Source: Marinagarivorans cellulosilyticus (GTDB taxonomy: Bacteria; Pseudomonadota; Gammaproteobacteria; Pseudomonadales; Cellvibrionaceae). Taken from it: DNA of 64,000 nucleotides. Under the pieces are notes generated by a model. The model had not been told where the DNA came from. It made no database searches and saw nothing but the letters and a program-made list of their open reading frames with translations. The position numbers were made by a program, and so were the translations under genes. Shown here in pieces: positions 32,001-38,699 of the stretch. The stretch is from positions 4,308,685 through 4,372,684 of the forward strand of contig NZ_AP023086.1 in the NCBI RefSeq assembly GCF_021655555.1, given 5' to 3'. Each line of letters begins with the position of its first letter. Position 1 is the first letter of the stretch.

Positions 32001-35000
32001 AAAAACTAGTGACGGCGTCTTATACTTAACATAAACATCTTCTGGACTAATCCCCTTCCCGAAAATTAATCGAAGTTCATCTGCGTAACCCACGAGCACA
32101 TCGTAACCATCCCCAATATCAAACTTAAACCTTTCGCCGTTAAACAAAAGATCGTCGCCCGCACCACCTATTAACAGATCATCGCCAGCGCCGCCATCTA
32201 GGCGATCTTTACTAGCGGTACCATAAATGGTGTCGTTCCCGCCTCGTCCCTTGGGTCTCAAACCACTTAAAATATCATCCCCCCCTGTGCCAACACCAAA
32301 AGGACCCGTAAGGAGATAAGTCAATTGCGTGGTCTCAACCCCACCGTCAGCTCCGCGCTGCTCGATGGTAAATACATTTTCACCAAGAACCAGATCTAGG
32401 GCGATCTGATAACCACTCTCACCCGGCGACAAATCTTCCGCGAAAACCCCATTAACGTAGACCGTTCCAGCACCCCCAGTGACGTCAAGTGTTATCAGGT
32501 CGTTTTCTTGATTTGTCGTTCGATAGCTATACTCAAGAATGGTCGGCGAGGCAAATCCAAAGGGACGACCGCCTTGGGCAACAAATAGCTGCAGCCCTTG
32601 AACACTTGTTAACGCAAAATTTAGACCTGTATTCGCTCCGGTAACGCTAGATGCAGCCAGAAACTTATCACTAGCAGCATCATACATCTGTATGGTGGCC
32701 TCCACTCCCTGCTGCAACAATGCGTCCAGCATGGCGAACGCCGTCATATCACTAGTCGCGTACGAAACACCGATGTTATTAAGCCCAGTGTTAAAGTATA
32801 CAAATCCATCCTTGTTAAATAGCGGCCCTTCAAATTCAACTACGGAATCGCCGAGCGCCTCTACCCAGTAGCTCTCATTATTTACTACTTCAAAATCAAT
32901 ACCGCTAGCTGCGCCGCCAGAATAATAGGCCTTATCGTAAATTTCGAGACTATGGTTATACCTAGAAATGCTGAGAACTTTACTAGCTCCGCCGAGACGC
33001 GCCAACAACTTGAACGCTGTCATATCTTCCACGAATACAGGGTAATGAATAAGATTTTTGCCAGCAAATAAATTTAGTGTAGGCTTAAGCGGATCAGTAC
33101 CTGCTTGCAACTCATCTATATTGCTAGCACCATCGAAATCATAGTCTTCAAGCTCGTCATGAACCCCGTCAGCATCAGAATCCTTAGAATATGGATTGCT
33201 AATTAAACTCCTTTCAAGCAAGTCAGACAGGCCATCTCCGTCAGAATCATCATCACAGGCGTTACCCACGCCATCACCATCAAGGTCATCTTGCGATGGA
33301 TTCGCAACACTAATGCAGTTATCTATGGGATCACCAATTCCATCATTATCGGTATCCCCATCTGGCGTTGCATCACATGCATCGCCAATTGAATCTCCAT
33401 CTCTATCAGCCTGGGCAGGGTTTGGTGTATCAATACAATTATCAATATTATTTAGGACGCCATCATTATCGAAATCATTCTCACAAGCATCACCAATCCC
33501 ATCACCATCGGTATCTAATTGACTATAACTATGCAGATCAGGGCAGTTATCATGAATATTTAAAATGCCATCCCCATCTAAATCATCATCTGATGTATCG
33601 CAATAATCACCAATACCATTTTGGTCATGGTCTTGCTGATCGGGGTTAAATATAAACTGGCAATTATCCAAGACCTGAAGCTCTAAAGCAGAGCGCACCA
33701 AGCCACTTAAACGACCATCGCTATATCTCGGTAAATACAAGGAGAGATCTTCTGACAAGAAATAGAACGGGTCTGCCCCCCACTCCTCTCCCGTAACTTT
33801 TGGTAACTTAATATCCAAAGCGCCCCGATCAGTTTGAATAACAATATTATCGCCATCCGAAACAACAGCACCGGCCAAACAATCGCAATCAAACGCATCC
33901 ATTACGACAGCAAAGCGACCCTGCCAACCTTTTTCGTTGGCTTGAAGTTCATTTGAGGTATATATCCGAGTTGCTAGATTGAAATAACCAAGCAAGACAC
34001 TAAAAGAGCTTTCGGAGTTAAATTTGTAAAAGGCTATCGCTGCCCGATCATCATTGACAACCCTAATAGAGCTTCCGATAAATGCATCAATTTCATCAAC
34101 TAACAATGGGATATCTGAGGGAGTTTGCTCGGGGTAATGGTCATTAATGCCATCATTATCATCATCCTGATCACAGACATCACCAACACCATCAACGTCT
34201 GTATCTTTTTGATTTCTGTTTTCAATTACAACGCAATTATCAGACGCATCGCCAATTGAATCACCGTCAGTGTCGACCTGATCGGGGTTTGGTATTAGAG
34301 GTGAGTTATCCAGCGCGTCATCAACGCCATCATTATCATCATCGTAATCACAAACATCACCCAAACCATCGAGATCGTTATCTGTTTGGTCGGGGTTGTA
34401 TTTATTGCAATTATCCTGCTCATCCTCAACTCCATCCTCATCATCATCAATGATTGGAGTGTCTTGAGGGTCTAGGGGATCTGTTCCTGCCAAAACCTCA
34501 CGGTAATCACCAGCGCCATCACCATCTGTATCAGCATTTAATGGGTCTGTAGGTCTATCGCCATTTAACTCATCAGCATCCGATATGCCGTCCCGATCGG
34601 TATCCGAATTACGGGGAGACAGGCCAAGAAGTACTTCTTCGCCATCATCAATGCCATCACCATCCGAATCTGACTGGTTCGGATCAGTCCCTAAATCAAT
34701 TTCTGCACCATTGATGATACCGTCCGTGTCATTATCCAAATCAGCATCCGTGGGGTCATCACTATCTAGCCCATGCTTCGCCTCAAGTAAATCATCAATA
34801 CCATCGCCGTCACTATCTTTTGACTGAGTTAACTCTAGGGGTGATCCCCCTATTATATGTAACAAGCCTTTACCATCATTAACCGGCACTTGCCCCTCAA
34901 AATAAGCCTCGCCATTGAAACCGCCAAGCACACGCACTCCAACTAACTCGCCACCTGTGAAGTGATGCCGAGAATTAGTTGCAGCAGAATACATATTAGT

Positions 35001-35591
35001 AAGATTTAGAGCCGCTGTACTATCAATAAAGCCATCACCAACAACATACGAAATTGGATATTTCATGCCAGGGACAGTCAGTAAAACTAGACTTCCAGCC
35101 GCGGGCTCGTCTCCACCCACAGAAACAGAAAGTGCCACACTATCATTACTTTGAGGAATACTATGATCGAGAGTCACAACCGAGGGCAAAGCTCCTCCAG
35201 AAGGAAAATATTCAACGCCCCCTTCGCCTGAAACGACTGATAAACGGTAAAAATATGGGGTACTAGACTGAAGCCCAGCCACCCTTACGCGCATAACACC
35301 CGCAGCTGTTGATAACCCACTCAATGTCAAACTACCTTGCGCATTGTAACTAGGATAAATTGTAGCTCCAGAAACCGGCCTATTCCCTTGGACATCAGAA
35401 TATAGTTCTATATTTGGAGAGGCATTCACATCACCTACCCAGTTAACCGTGAATGACGTTGGCGACACATCCGTCACACTTAACTCACCATACGTTAACC
35501 CCGTAGCACGATATGAGTATGCCAAAAGAACAACAAACAGTAGAATTAACCCGGGAAATTTACGAGCAATACAACCCAAATACGAAACCAT
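20085..35591 (-). CDS. 5168-aa multidomain surface/secreted protein (Fn3, TSP3, RTX, cytochrome c, CBM)
   Basis: Layout by approximate residue: signal segment 10-30; Fn3 and companion domain 33-260, paralogous to the 322-aa protein; TSP3 calcium repeats 265-835, interrupted by a ~140-residue globular insert; the module shared with the RHS giant 837-1020; RTX repeats (GGAGDDLLIGGAGDDLL) near 1100-1165; a long region of degenerate RTX-like blocks; a cadherin-like domain ~2240-2330; more RTX near 2485-2580; a class I cytochrome c domain with CVSCH (2720-2724) and a candidate methionine ligand in RRMP; TSP3; three tandem beta-sandwich modules (~2967-3455) marked by [IN][DS][ST]GAPDY; 28 cysteine-bearing TSP3 units; CBM6-like domain (~4309-4454); 13 more TSP3 units; a second CBM6-like domain (~4850-4994); and a last CBM-like domain (~5024-5168). 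The ATG at 35591 is preceded by AGG. It is probably a Ca-stiffened, carbohydrate-binding adhesin. The heme domain is unusual. Confidence 0.9.
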   Translation of the reverse strand: MVSYLGCIARKFPGLILLFVVLLAYSYRATGLTYGELSVTDVSPTSFTVNWVGDVNASPNIELYSDVQGNRPVSGATIYPSYNAQGSLTLSGLSTAAGVMRVRVAGLQSSTPYFYRLSVVSGEGGVEYFPSGGALPSVVTLDHSIPQSNDSVALSVSVGGDEPAAGSLVLLTVPGMKYPISYVVGDGFIDSTAALNLTNMYSAATNSRHHFTGGELVGVRVLGGFNGEAYFEGQVPVNDGKGLLHIIGGSPLELTQSKDSDGDGIDDLLEAKHGLDSDDPTDADLDNDTDGIINGAEIDLGTDPNQSDSDGDGIDDGEEVLLGLSPRNSDTDRDGISDADELNGDRPTDPLNADTDGDGAGDYREVLAGTDPLDPQDTPIIDDDEDGVEDEQDNCNKYNPDQTDNDLDGLGDVCDYDDDNDGVDDALDNSPLIPNPDQVDTDGDSIGDASDNCVVIENRNQKDTDVDGVGDVCDQDDDNDGINDHYPEQTPSDIPLLVDEIDAFIGSSIRVVNDDRAAIAFYKFNSESSFSVLLGYFNLATRIYTSNELQANEKGWQGRFAVVMDAFDCDCLAGAVVSDGDNIVIQTDRGALDIKLPKVTGEEWGADPFYFLSEDLSLYLPRYSDGRLSGLVRSALELQVLDNCQFIFNPDQQDHDQNGIGDYCDTSDDDLDGDGILNIHDNCPDLHSYSQLDTDGDGIGDACENDFDNDGVLNNIDNCIDTPNPAQADRDGDSIGDACDATPDGDTDNDGIGDPIDNCISVANPSQDDLDGDGVGNACDDDSDGDGLSDLLERSLISNPYSKDSDADGVHDELEDYDFDGASNIDELQAGTDPLKPTLNLFAGKNLIHYPVFVEDMTAFKLLARLGGASKVLSISRYNHSLEIYDKAYYSGGAASGIDFEVVNNESYWVEALGDSVVEFEGPLFNKDGFVYFNTGLNNIGVSYATSDMTAFAMLDALLQQGVEATIQMYDAASDKFLAASSVTGANTGLNFALTSVQGLQLFVAQGGRPFGFASPTILEYSYRTTNQENDLITLDVTGGAGTVYVNGVFAEDLSPGESGYQIALDLVLGENVFTIEQRGADGGVETTQLTYLLTGPFGVGTGGDDILSGLRPKGRGGNDTIYGTASKDRLDGGAGDDLLIGGAGDDLLFNGERFKFDIGDGYDVLVGYADELRLIFGKGISPEDVYVKYKTPSLVFDDEFTTNPYSEVDANFHWGDIDTRDWAIIHYSTGDTIRMLDLQNATPILEFEEGVFEGAAAREILYKGSPDRDVFYLTTGYEKVSGGAGNDVFFIRPGDGDYIAGGDGDDQYFFDYSPPYHDPLSDNGWDSNLSSAWGFQSFLTSFVDDNTPFFPSHFYKQWLKDAIAEQYALMDEPFTINGGKGDDIYVLRSEFSGDFQFISGDGDDLVRLQGGAPRSLRVVRGVEPLEEEVLLKINGGDSWSLVFNKAPPNVSGADSLTFEDADLSYLAAIFRGQVVFNLQLGSNQVSLVDWATQSDLHNIIFTPPSPEVYTGDDSANVIIANALAVITPGGGDDIVHAVDTSTLEYNAGDGRDQVSFSGQLRIEMGEAILPKSVSVTHRCEKSSLDLVININKEADSIVVKNYWQIDESLVETRIKSIVVNFQSDGTEWGDEEVVNRLNIGTEGNDYFELCRAGDEIDVDVSDLTPGPGDDVVNVGKATEVVFHFAIGDGKDTYQFDINSQSAHVDQTDVGMVFDLSSINSSEFTPALDNQDLLISIGAQDEIRIIDVFTFINWRPFAEMRFSDATYSFEDVVDLINSNDNSGRFIRVIDGVFSASPTHFDDVIVISGDDKISVDISGAGFDEVYVEDTGNTYEINFSGSGIKQVWCACDTSRKFTRVDGDLGRKLFLNLNNASTNNIREFRSPTWNNPDLIVRLHDDLIYGSSGNRTSLRFNSISAAPDTPVKQKEMYASRYGFSLEWLSENLYVNGFERRHLGPFDLSRAGFLQEEGKEFNALDVGSLDYLLSAYLSPNFYLNYYISNNYKDSRTGVDVSGNSSSFYGARENFNGNDIVEVYKKGTYEDYMENYGFLARLVFSYYTGIGEEVLEGGAGDDILIPFFSDAFYVSDITWNHEPITMYEVFHGALSSDGENYGSRIIDFSSTFYFAPGFGNDVVPLEVSNQKAHIRFYFESDDMCLDPIRVGRDLLFKCGEGDSILVTNYYHYDDLGGEWRDSSDRVRLSITTLNPLGYSFPLDPQESHKAGYRDIIIPLPPSVDENQGSLVALDDSFDLPVNVPKIIDPAVILQNDVIVPLQNIYLDGVFGAVGGQVIYGNRKGVIVFVPDEGFVGQAYFSYRALAQNGLMARGVVEINYVDNSDSLSAVLEGRELVGENILDNHLVAGPFGVMSLGDEDDYIGLVVDSTAKVDSGPGNDIFYLYDNVAVLGDLDGGSGFDALFAEEPKGPTNINSLEVNSLTNVESVRLGAGLNRIVGNDDANVIDLAGASVLNVFEVKGLGGDDVIYGPRIRYFQIDGGDGSDRLVGSALEDSILGGEGDDYIFGGRSNDFLDGGAGNDILFGGDEDDKLRGGAGDDLIVGGSGDNTIVWQPGDGNDYISVFDGYSDPYYQFFGGVSLPLDSYFAYFDIDRDPASQVLNDVRLAPEGEYTFSKSTDQDLLITSIQTGENLLFFNWFKNRAYRVDLFDYQRFSVNHTIYKDRRISWEQIFSEVIDDSASENLVILGVEGHSPNPALLNLDGQGIYQELCVSCHGVDAKGNAPLTGNSLINRAEAVSYVTRRMPLLEESLCDITCAEKVVDYLLTLNLPVDEDYDGFADDGDDLCLGTDEYDNLSRTMDGCGWQQDEDHDGVYDPYDSCSLTLYPAKVDSDGCPSDTDGDSILDGIDQCPNSPSGSSVTTEGYEPYFSRWGSSWTYYVPTNLGCAASEYDSDEDGVMDDIDRCPNTDPRSWNTNTPANEFGCNLAQLDGDGDFVSDEYDLCPDSTILPHLNADADGCLTVDSPNLLNSNGTFSQGRQNWSFFSASAVASWINSIDIQFAASSQGVASLSHDVVLEAGKSYSFCADVIEASDLPDKFRLDMQIDTGAPDYEYIGSRYSIIEQPDGDDGRAIGILRYGNNTARQKWEVIGGDEDRAVRLSIRVSNTDELAELGGRVTLDNIGLYEGGECGVPGDEVESGIGNGKNVIASDGSFSNGQHGFFALVTEGENVSWADDFSLNYGSISENIWDIQLNHSVDLIQGELYTACWKARADSSREMFAAINSGAPDYFDLLGAPISYQLSTEHQEFNFSFIAEANYLDAMLTFHLGQSDIAVDIDDVALFNGDSCGDINNRDGFSEEVGLNLLASQPDLSQGQEDFGAYFASGVDADVSWNDEIDISLHSAQEERYSAQISHELAVEEGEAYIACFDAVADEARDIQVLIDSGAPDYQSLTGTWPIFPISNAYKSFSLPFVSLASDPDARLIFSVGGSDINVALDNIGVYEGTSCPKVSLPDDDLDGVENVTDLCPATEALISVNSDGCAAYQLDSDSDGIADDVDFCPGTGAGMGTNSQGCSPSQVDTDRDGVVDELDACADTLAVMVADEFGCPIDSDADGVVDGVDQCVMTIAGAIVDDTGCPLDGDGDGVVDGVDQCEASLENEPVDVFGCPVDHDNDGVIDRDDRCLDSPEGVLVDLFGCEVDSDLDGVVDSIDQCPNTFPEAPVDGVGCSPDSDEDGVPDSLDLCPQSLSNASVQNNGCPFDDDGDGVGNEVDFCPNTPIGAIVLSDGCSSDSDNDGVFDGVDTCPNTIAEVSVDALGCAIDIDFDGVPDDFDQCLSETPGLTVDEQGCPLDSDSDGVIDDADECPETEVGVLVDAVGCTLAPDEDGDGVADSIDQCAGTVNGATVDELGCPVDTDGDGVFNGLDLCEDSTAVIVDQNGCPLDSDLDGVFDGLDQCAGTPQGAQVNSFGCPSDSDGDGSLDGIDECDNTPSGAVVSIIGCPIDSDVDGVYNGIDQCPNTLPGATVDADGCPSDSDSDGIFDGLDQCPGTPSGEPVNAVGCAMDADNDGVTDSMDQCASTPVEATVDNNGCPVDADGDGVFDGVDQCADTPVGVNVTAQGCPIDSDNDGVFDGLDQCANTPVGAVVNGSGCPTDSDTDGVFDGIDQCASTPVGALVTTQGCPIDSDADGIFDGLDQCANTPIGAIVNDSGCPVDSDSDGVFDGIDQCVGTPIGVLVTTQGCPIDSDADGIFDGIDQCANTPVDAIVNDSGCPLDSDNDGVFDGVDQCVSTTAGRTVDETGCAADADNDGVIDDDDQCLSTPPGVLVNEVGCSVDSDNDGVNDDIDQCSNTPIGTAVDGKGCELITSLRLEAETYNAGSDSDTGNAGAPTQCSYGGFNVDVENSGDVGGGCNVGWIETGEWLEYSVDLSAGTYEITSRVASDTGGGSFSVLLDGAPLATDSVGATGGWQVYESHNLGEINVTAGGSHTLRISVTQGGFNLNWLQFDFVAPPPDADGDGVTDVDDQCPNTGAGVSVDSQGCPLDADGDGISDSIDQCTNTPIGATVNSSGCPSDSDADGVFDGLDQCGMTPSTEPVDSAGCPLDSDADGVTDGADECPLTIAGASVDAQGCPLDSDADGIFDGLDQCDSTPTGVVVDTVGCPLDSDSDGIFDGLDQCEATPSGVLVDSIGCPKDSDSDGVFDGLDQCEGTLVGEPVNSTGCPMDTDNDGVTDGADQCPSTPVGAAVDTNGCPRDSDGDGVFDGIDLCAMTAVGITVDAIGCPIDSDADGIFDGLDQCANTPAGAIVNGSGCPLDSDNDGVFDGVDQCASTTAGRTVDETGCAADADNDGVIDDDDQCLSTPPGVLVNEVGCSVDSDNDGVNDDIDQCSNTPIGTAVDGTGCELITSLRLEAETYNAGSDSDTGNSGAPTQCSYGGFNVDVENSGDVGGGCNVGWIETGEWLEYSVDLSEGTYVVTSRAASDTGGGSFSVLLDGTPLAADSIGVTGGWQVYETHNLGEVNVTAGGSHTLRISVTQGGFNLNWLQFNIANPSGDSDGDGVSNSSDQCSNTPAGVSVDLEGCSVGSLVVEAEQYDVTSPVSPFESQSDSGRTIMLWPGSGSINSAASDGTAGQLYYPVVATASSLTIYTTANFANASDDSFHYKLDGEGSGWALQNAVATNGYQELQVANWTGLVVGQTYMFKVQRREDGAKLDSFRVQGGLFSVSSN
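20632..21358 (-). repeat. 727-bp in-frame direct duplication, copy 2 (CBM6 plus TSP3)
   Basis: Near-identical to 22246-22972 with a fixed offset of 1614 bp (538 codons). It covers the second CBM6-like domain and the last TSP3 units before it. The very high similarity relative to the other, diverged TSP3 units points to a recent intragenic duplication. Confidence 0.8.
21065..22225 (-). repeat. TSP3 repeat array 2 (13 cysteine units)
   Basis: Thirteen units of ~36 residues following the pattern DSDxDGVxDGxDQC ... GCP, between the two CBM6-like domains. The two cysteines per unit are expected to form a disulfide, and the aspartates bind calcium as in thrombospondin type 3 repeats. Confidence 0.85.
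22246..22972 (-). repeat. 727-bp in-frame direct duplication, copy 1 (CBM6 plus TSP3)
   Basis: Partner of 20632-21358. It covers the first CBM6-like domain (begins LRLEAETYNAGSDSDTG) and adjoining TSP3 units. Confidence 0.8.
22690..25210 (-). repeat. TSP3 repeat array 1 (28 cysteine units)
   Basis: Twenty-eight consecutive units of ~36 codons with DGxxDQC and GCPxDSD signatures. Units near the 3' side of the array (about 22950-23450) are more alike than the others, alternating between two variants (TTQGCPIDSD and NDSGCPxDSD), which suggests expansion by two-unit slippage or recombination. Confidence 0.85.
32520..33083 (-). other. Module shared with the RHS giant (5168-aa copy)
   Basis: Residues ~837-1024 of the 5168-aa protein. 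Half-repeats begin LFAGKNLIHYPVFV and NTGLNNIGVSY, each followed by a helix (FKLLARLGG, FAMLDALLQQ) and a closing ASGIDF or NTGLNF strand. The order and spacing match residues ~372-545 of the RHS giant. Confidence 0.6.
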
Positions 35592-36701
35592 AATTAACCT
35601 GATATTTCAATTTTTAAGCAATTCAAAAAAGAACGCACGCAGTAAGACGTACGGAAGCTGAAAACAGCAAATCCGCATGATCTAAGGGTGGATATGAGTA
35701 ACAAGGGAGCAATAATAAAAATGGACAACTAGCCCCGAACAAAAATATCAAGTTCCCTTTGACTATTCATGCAATCCAATATCGGAGATTACCGATATTG
35801 AGAATAACCGTTTTAGTGTACAACTAACCCACAGAAGCCTTAACCGGTTTAAAAGGGTTAACGAATTCACAAAAATATCATTTATTAGATGATATTACAA
35901 CTTTCAACTAGAACCGCCCAAGCTTTGTGACCGACCAAGAGAACAAAAAATCGCTAAAGACTATCGAAAATGCCTTTCTAAATTATGGCTAGATATACCG
36001 AATAATATATTCACTGTATTGCATTCTCGTGACGTAATTGAGCTATTGAATCGACCCGCCTATGTAGAGCATCACGCCCCTTTAAATATCGCTTTTAGTT
36101 AGGTGACCAGCCATCAAATGGATAAACAAGGGATTTATCATCGAATACCACGTCATATTGGATATAAGGCACGCCCTACTAAAGTCACGCGTGCGCCTCG
36201 AGTCAATTGACTCATTCAGGCAGTGCGGCAGTAATGGAGATGGCTTTGAGCTTACTTTCTACGAAGAGTTAAGATGCTATTCCTGCCCTCAGAAGGTATC
36301 GCGTATTACGCAAACAATGATAATCTCTTCAAAACGCACATGAGCCTAATTTGGTTAAATATGTATGCATGGTAGTAATCATTTCGACTCTAGAGATGCG
36401 GAGAGAGAGCTCATCGACAACCTAGTCGACATTGCGACATCAGGACGAACACCCACAACCAAAGAGGAAGCCGGCGCTTGCCGCTATGCTACTCATCTAC
36501 AGAAAACCCGCAGCCGCTGCGATATTCCGCGAAGCCTTTGAAAAATCTGCGATTGCACATCAAGCCACTGACATTGAAGTGAAAGCCTTACTGTCTCTCC
36601 CGGGCGTGCTGGGCATCTCCCGCTTCAGCGACAATATCAACAAGGCGCTCAATGGGATACGAATTTAGGTCGGGTCACAACCACCACGAAAAGCCGTAAT
36701 A
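35592..36701. other. 1.1-kb junction with degraded frames
   Basis: Upstream of the giant gene, with no intact gene that I can support. On the plus strand, 35748-36102 reads as a plausible protein tail (EPPKLCDRPREQKIAKDY ... FTVLHSRDVIELLNRPAY) broken by one TGA. Further on, 36432-36668 holds a 78-codon frame ending SLPGVLGISRFSDNINKAL that seems to be the shifted continuation of the frame before it. They look like remains of old genes; I cannot name them. The promoter of the giant operon presumably lies at the low-coordinate end of this stretch. Confidence 0.4.
35748..36102 (+). pseudogene. Degraded unrecognised gene
   Basis: A continuous coding-like frame with a single in-frame TGA near 35898, ending in AFS and a TAG. 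The residue use is protein-like (EYVEHHAPLNIAF-type tail), but I do not recognise a family. It lies opposite in direction to its neighbours. Confidence 0.25.
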
Positions 36702-37253
36702 CTATATCTCGCCACCGCTTTGCGCATTACCGAACCGCGCCTGCGCTGCCAACAAGCTAGCGTCGTAGCGGCTCATAAATTTGTTCGCTAAATCCTCATT
36801 AGCGTCGAAACACATTGATGCCACTTGGTGCGTCCAGTCCAAATAATCAGCTGTTTTAGTCTCGCTCCACGATGGCGGAATGCTAGACACATTACTGCAA
36901 AGGTCTGCCAACTTAATTAATTTAACAGCCTTTGATTCGCCGGTTATATGGCTCAGTTGCTGATCACGCCTTTGCGAAAGTGGAAGCGTTTTGTCATCAG
37001 TGAGGGCTTCGACGTACGCGAGTACTTTTGAACCAAATTGAAGTAAAAGCTCTTCTCTCGAAACCGACGTATCCTCGAGAATATCGTGCAAAACCGCAGC
37101 CTGCAGGACCTCAACGTCAATTGCATCTACATGCTCCGACAACAAATGCGAGACCTCAATGAGGTGATTAATGTAGGGCTCTCCGCTGCCTTTGCGTATT
37201 TGACCTTTGTGTGCTGCGGCTGCGACCGATAGCGCCAATAATAATTCACTCAT
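36702..37253 (-). CDS. HD-domain protein, small alarmone hydrolase-like
   Basis: A 183-residue stand-alone HD domain. The metal and active-site pattern of RelA/SpoT-type (p)ppGpp hydrolases is visible: H15 and R20 in HKGQIRKGSGEPYINH (with H30), the central HDILEDT at 56-62, and a conserved SxAVKLIKLADLCSNV helix. Stand-alone proteins of this type (MESH1-like) hydrolyse (p)ppGpp or related nucleotides in the cytoplasm. It follows a 116-aa gene by 57 bp in the same direction and may be co-transcribed with it. Small alarmone enzymes often occur on mobile elements as toxin partners or phage-defence components; that role here is inference. Confidence 0.8.
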   Translation of the reverse strand: MSELLLALSVAAAAHKGQIRKGSGEPYINHLIEVSHLLSEHVDAIDVEVLQAAVLHDILEDTSVSREELLLQFGSKVLAYVEALTDDKTLPLSQRRDQQLSHITGESKAVKLIKLADLCSNVSSIPPSWSETKTADYLDWTHQVASMCFDANEDLANKFMSRYDASLLAAQARFGNAQSGGEI

Positions 37254-37310
37254 AAATCACTTTCGTTTCTTACTATAAATAGACTGAGCAGTCTTTGTCT
37301 AACACCATAG

Positions 37311-37661
37311 CTAACGTACACGCCTTCCAATCCTCGCTGGGTCGTCTAGAAAGTCGAGAACGGCAGCTATTATTGCGTATTGGTGATTTGCGACCTGTGT
37401 AATCAATTTGAGTCTATTTAAAGCACTCACAGGTAAAACAATTCTTACAATTTGGGACTCATACGGCCAGTCGGGGCCCGGTTCTAAACCATCGTCAGCT
37501 CCGGGACATTCACTGGATTCGGGACTAAAGTGATTCGAGACCGCCATCGCCACTTTACGCATCGCCGCGTCTGGCGGAACGCCAGGAAACTGTGCACAAA
37601 TCTTTTCGAGCACTCGTGTCGGGATGCTCACATCTGTGTGACATAATGTCTCGACAACCAT
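37311..37661 (-). CDS. Hypothetical protein upstream of the HD hydrolase
   Basis: A 116-residue protein of unknown family. It is acidic in the middle (SSECPGADDGLEPGPD) with a helical C-terminal half (RIVLPVSALNRLKLITQVAN). There is no signal peptide or membrane segment. It sits 57 bp before the small HD gene in the same direction, so the two may form a pair. I see no catalytic motif. Confidence 0.5.
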   Translation of the reverse strand: MVVETLCHTDVSIPTRVLEKICAQFPGVPPDAAMRKVAMAVSNHFSPESSECPGADDGLEPGPDWPYESQIVRIVLPVSALNRLKLITQVANHQYAIIAAVLDFLDDPARIGRRVR

Positions 37662-38027
37662 AATGGTAACCCCACCAATGACAAAAGTTAGGAACTATTT
37701 TACCGCAGTTTCAGCTGTCGCCGCGGCAGCTGGTCAGGCTACACATACCGTCGACGATGACTATTAATAGCGATTAGATCGACGCCCCTAGATTTTTAAA
37801 AACATTAAAATTAAAAAACGGAATTTATGGTGTTATTTTAGAAAAATAATCGCTCTCCCGGTCTGCGGTTTTCCAGCGCTTCGCTCTAACCTATAGCGAA
37901 AATAAATGCTGATTAAATACCTCCCCATCATGCATTTAGGTCTGAAAAATCAGTCATATTCCGAAAAACCCCAAAAACCCTTCGTCGGATAGTTGTTTAT
38001 TTTACTAACAGTGATCCGCGATTCCGT

Positions 38028-38092
38028 GTTATAACTATTATAACAATTATAACTATTATAAAATTATATAACTATTGTAACTACTCAACATC
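38028..38092. repeat. AT-rich 9-bp repeat block
   Basis: A run built from TATAACTAT and TATAACAAT-type units (about six, some imperfect), almost free of G and C. It lies 35 bp from the 21-bp repeats. It could be a DNA-unwinding element or simple-sequence drift. Confidence 0.6.
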
Positions 38093-38125
38093 GCCGGATT
38101 TGCTTTTTTAGAAAATCGCAGAAAA

Positions 38126-38209
38126 AACCACTGCCATTTCCACTGTCACTGGTGCCATTCTCAGTGGCACTGGTGACAATCTCGGTGGCATATGTGCCAT
38201 TTATGCTGC
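38126..38209. repeat. Four 21-bp iteron-like tandem repeats
   Basis: Units begin at 38126, 38147, 38168 and 38189. The middle two are the closest (CACTGGTGCCATTCTCAGTG, then G; CACTGGTGACAATCTCGGTG, then G) and the outer two are more diverged. The 21-bp period places the units about two helical turns apart, as in replication or partition iterons, but also equals seven codons. Confidence 0.6.
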
Positions 38210-38507
38210 CACCGCTCGCAAAGGAGGTCTGCGAACGAGGAAAATTTCGCTTTGGCGTAGTGCGATAGGTTTTGGAATATTTTTTCAGGTAATATCATGG
38301 AAAATTATTTGATATATTTTGCACCTTACGCAACTTATTTTTATTGAGTTTTGACCGCTCTGCGATAGAGCGAAGTCGTTCCTATTTTTAACTTGCTTTC
38401 GATTCGCGCACTCAAGCCTAACCCCTTTCATCAACCCTTTTTTTATCAAGCCAAACATTCAAAGTAGCCCTGCAAACTGGAAAGGGATCGAAGCCTACAC
38501 GCGCGCA

Positions 38508-38699
38508 TTAGCAAACAGCACCGACCCAACTTTGAAATACCGCTAGCGTTTTGGGGGATCGCCGCTTAAGGCCCAACTCGTCGCAAATAAAATCAATTGG
38601 GTCTTTCGGGGCTTTCTCTTTTGCGAGTCGCGCTAGACCTAGGGCCTCCGGGTAAGCGAGCTCGTTCCATTGCCGTGAATACTTTCTTGTGCCGAAATA
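38508..38699 (-). pseudogene. C-terminal remnant of an unknown gene fused to the DUF4011 fragment
   Basis: In a frame different from the DUF4011 fragment the minus strand is open and protein-like (ELAYPEALGLARLAKEKAP, then DPIDFICDELGLKRRS, then TLAVFQSWVGAVC and a TAA at 38508-38510). It has no start of its own and overlaps the artificial tail of the DUF4011 fragment. It looks like the tail of another gene joined by recombination near 38700. The family is not recognised. Confidence 0.4.

Larger units (their letters stand above)
37662..38507. other. Non-coding junction with AT-rich and iteron-like repeats
   Basis: About 850 bases without a supportable gene. It contains an A/T-rich block of 9-bp-like repeats (38028-38092) and four 21-bp repeats (38126-38209). 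The rest has only short frames. Confidence 0.5.

Noticed and set aside
27860..32290. RTX-type repeats suggesting type I secretion of the giant
   Set aside because: The protein has an N-terminal hydrophobic signal and ends in a CBM-like domain rather than a C-terminal RTX secretion signal, and no type I transporter genes are in the window.
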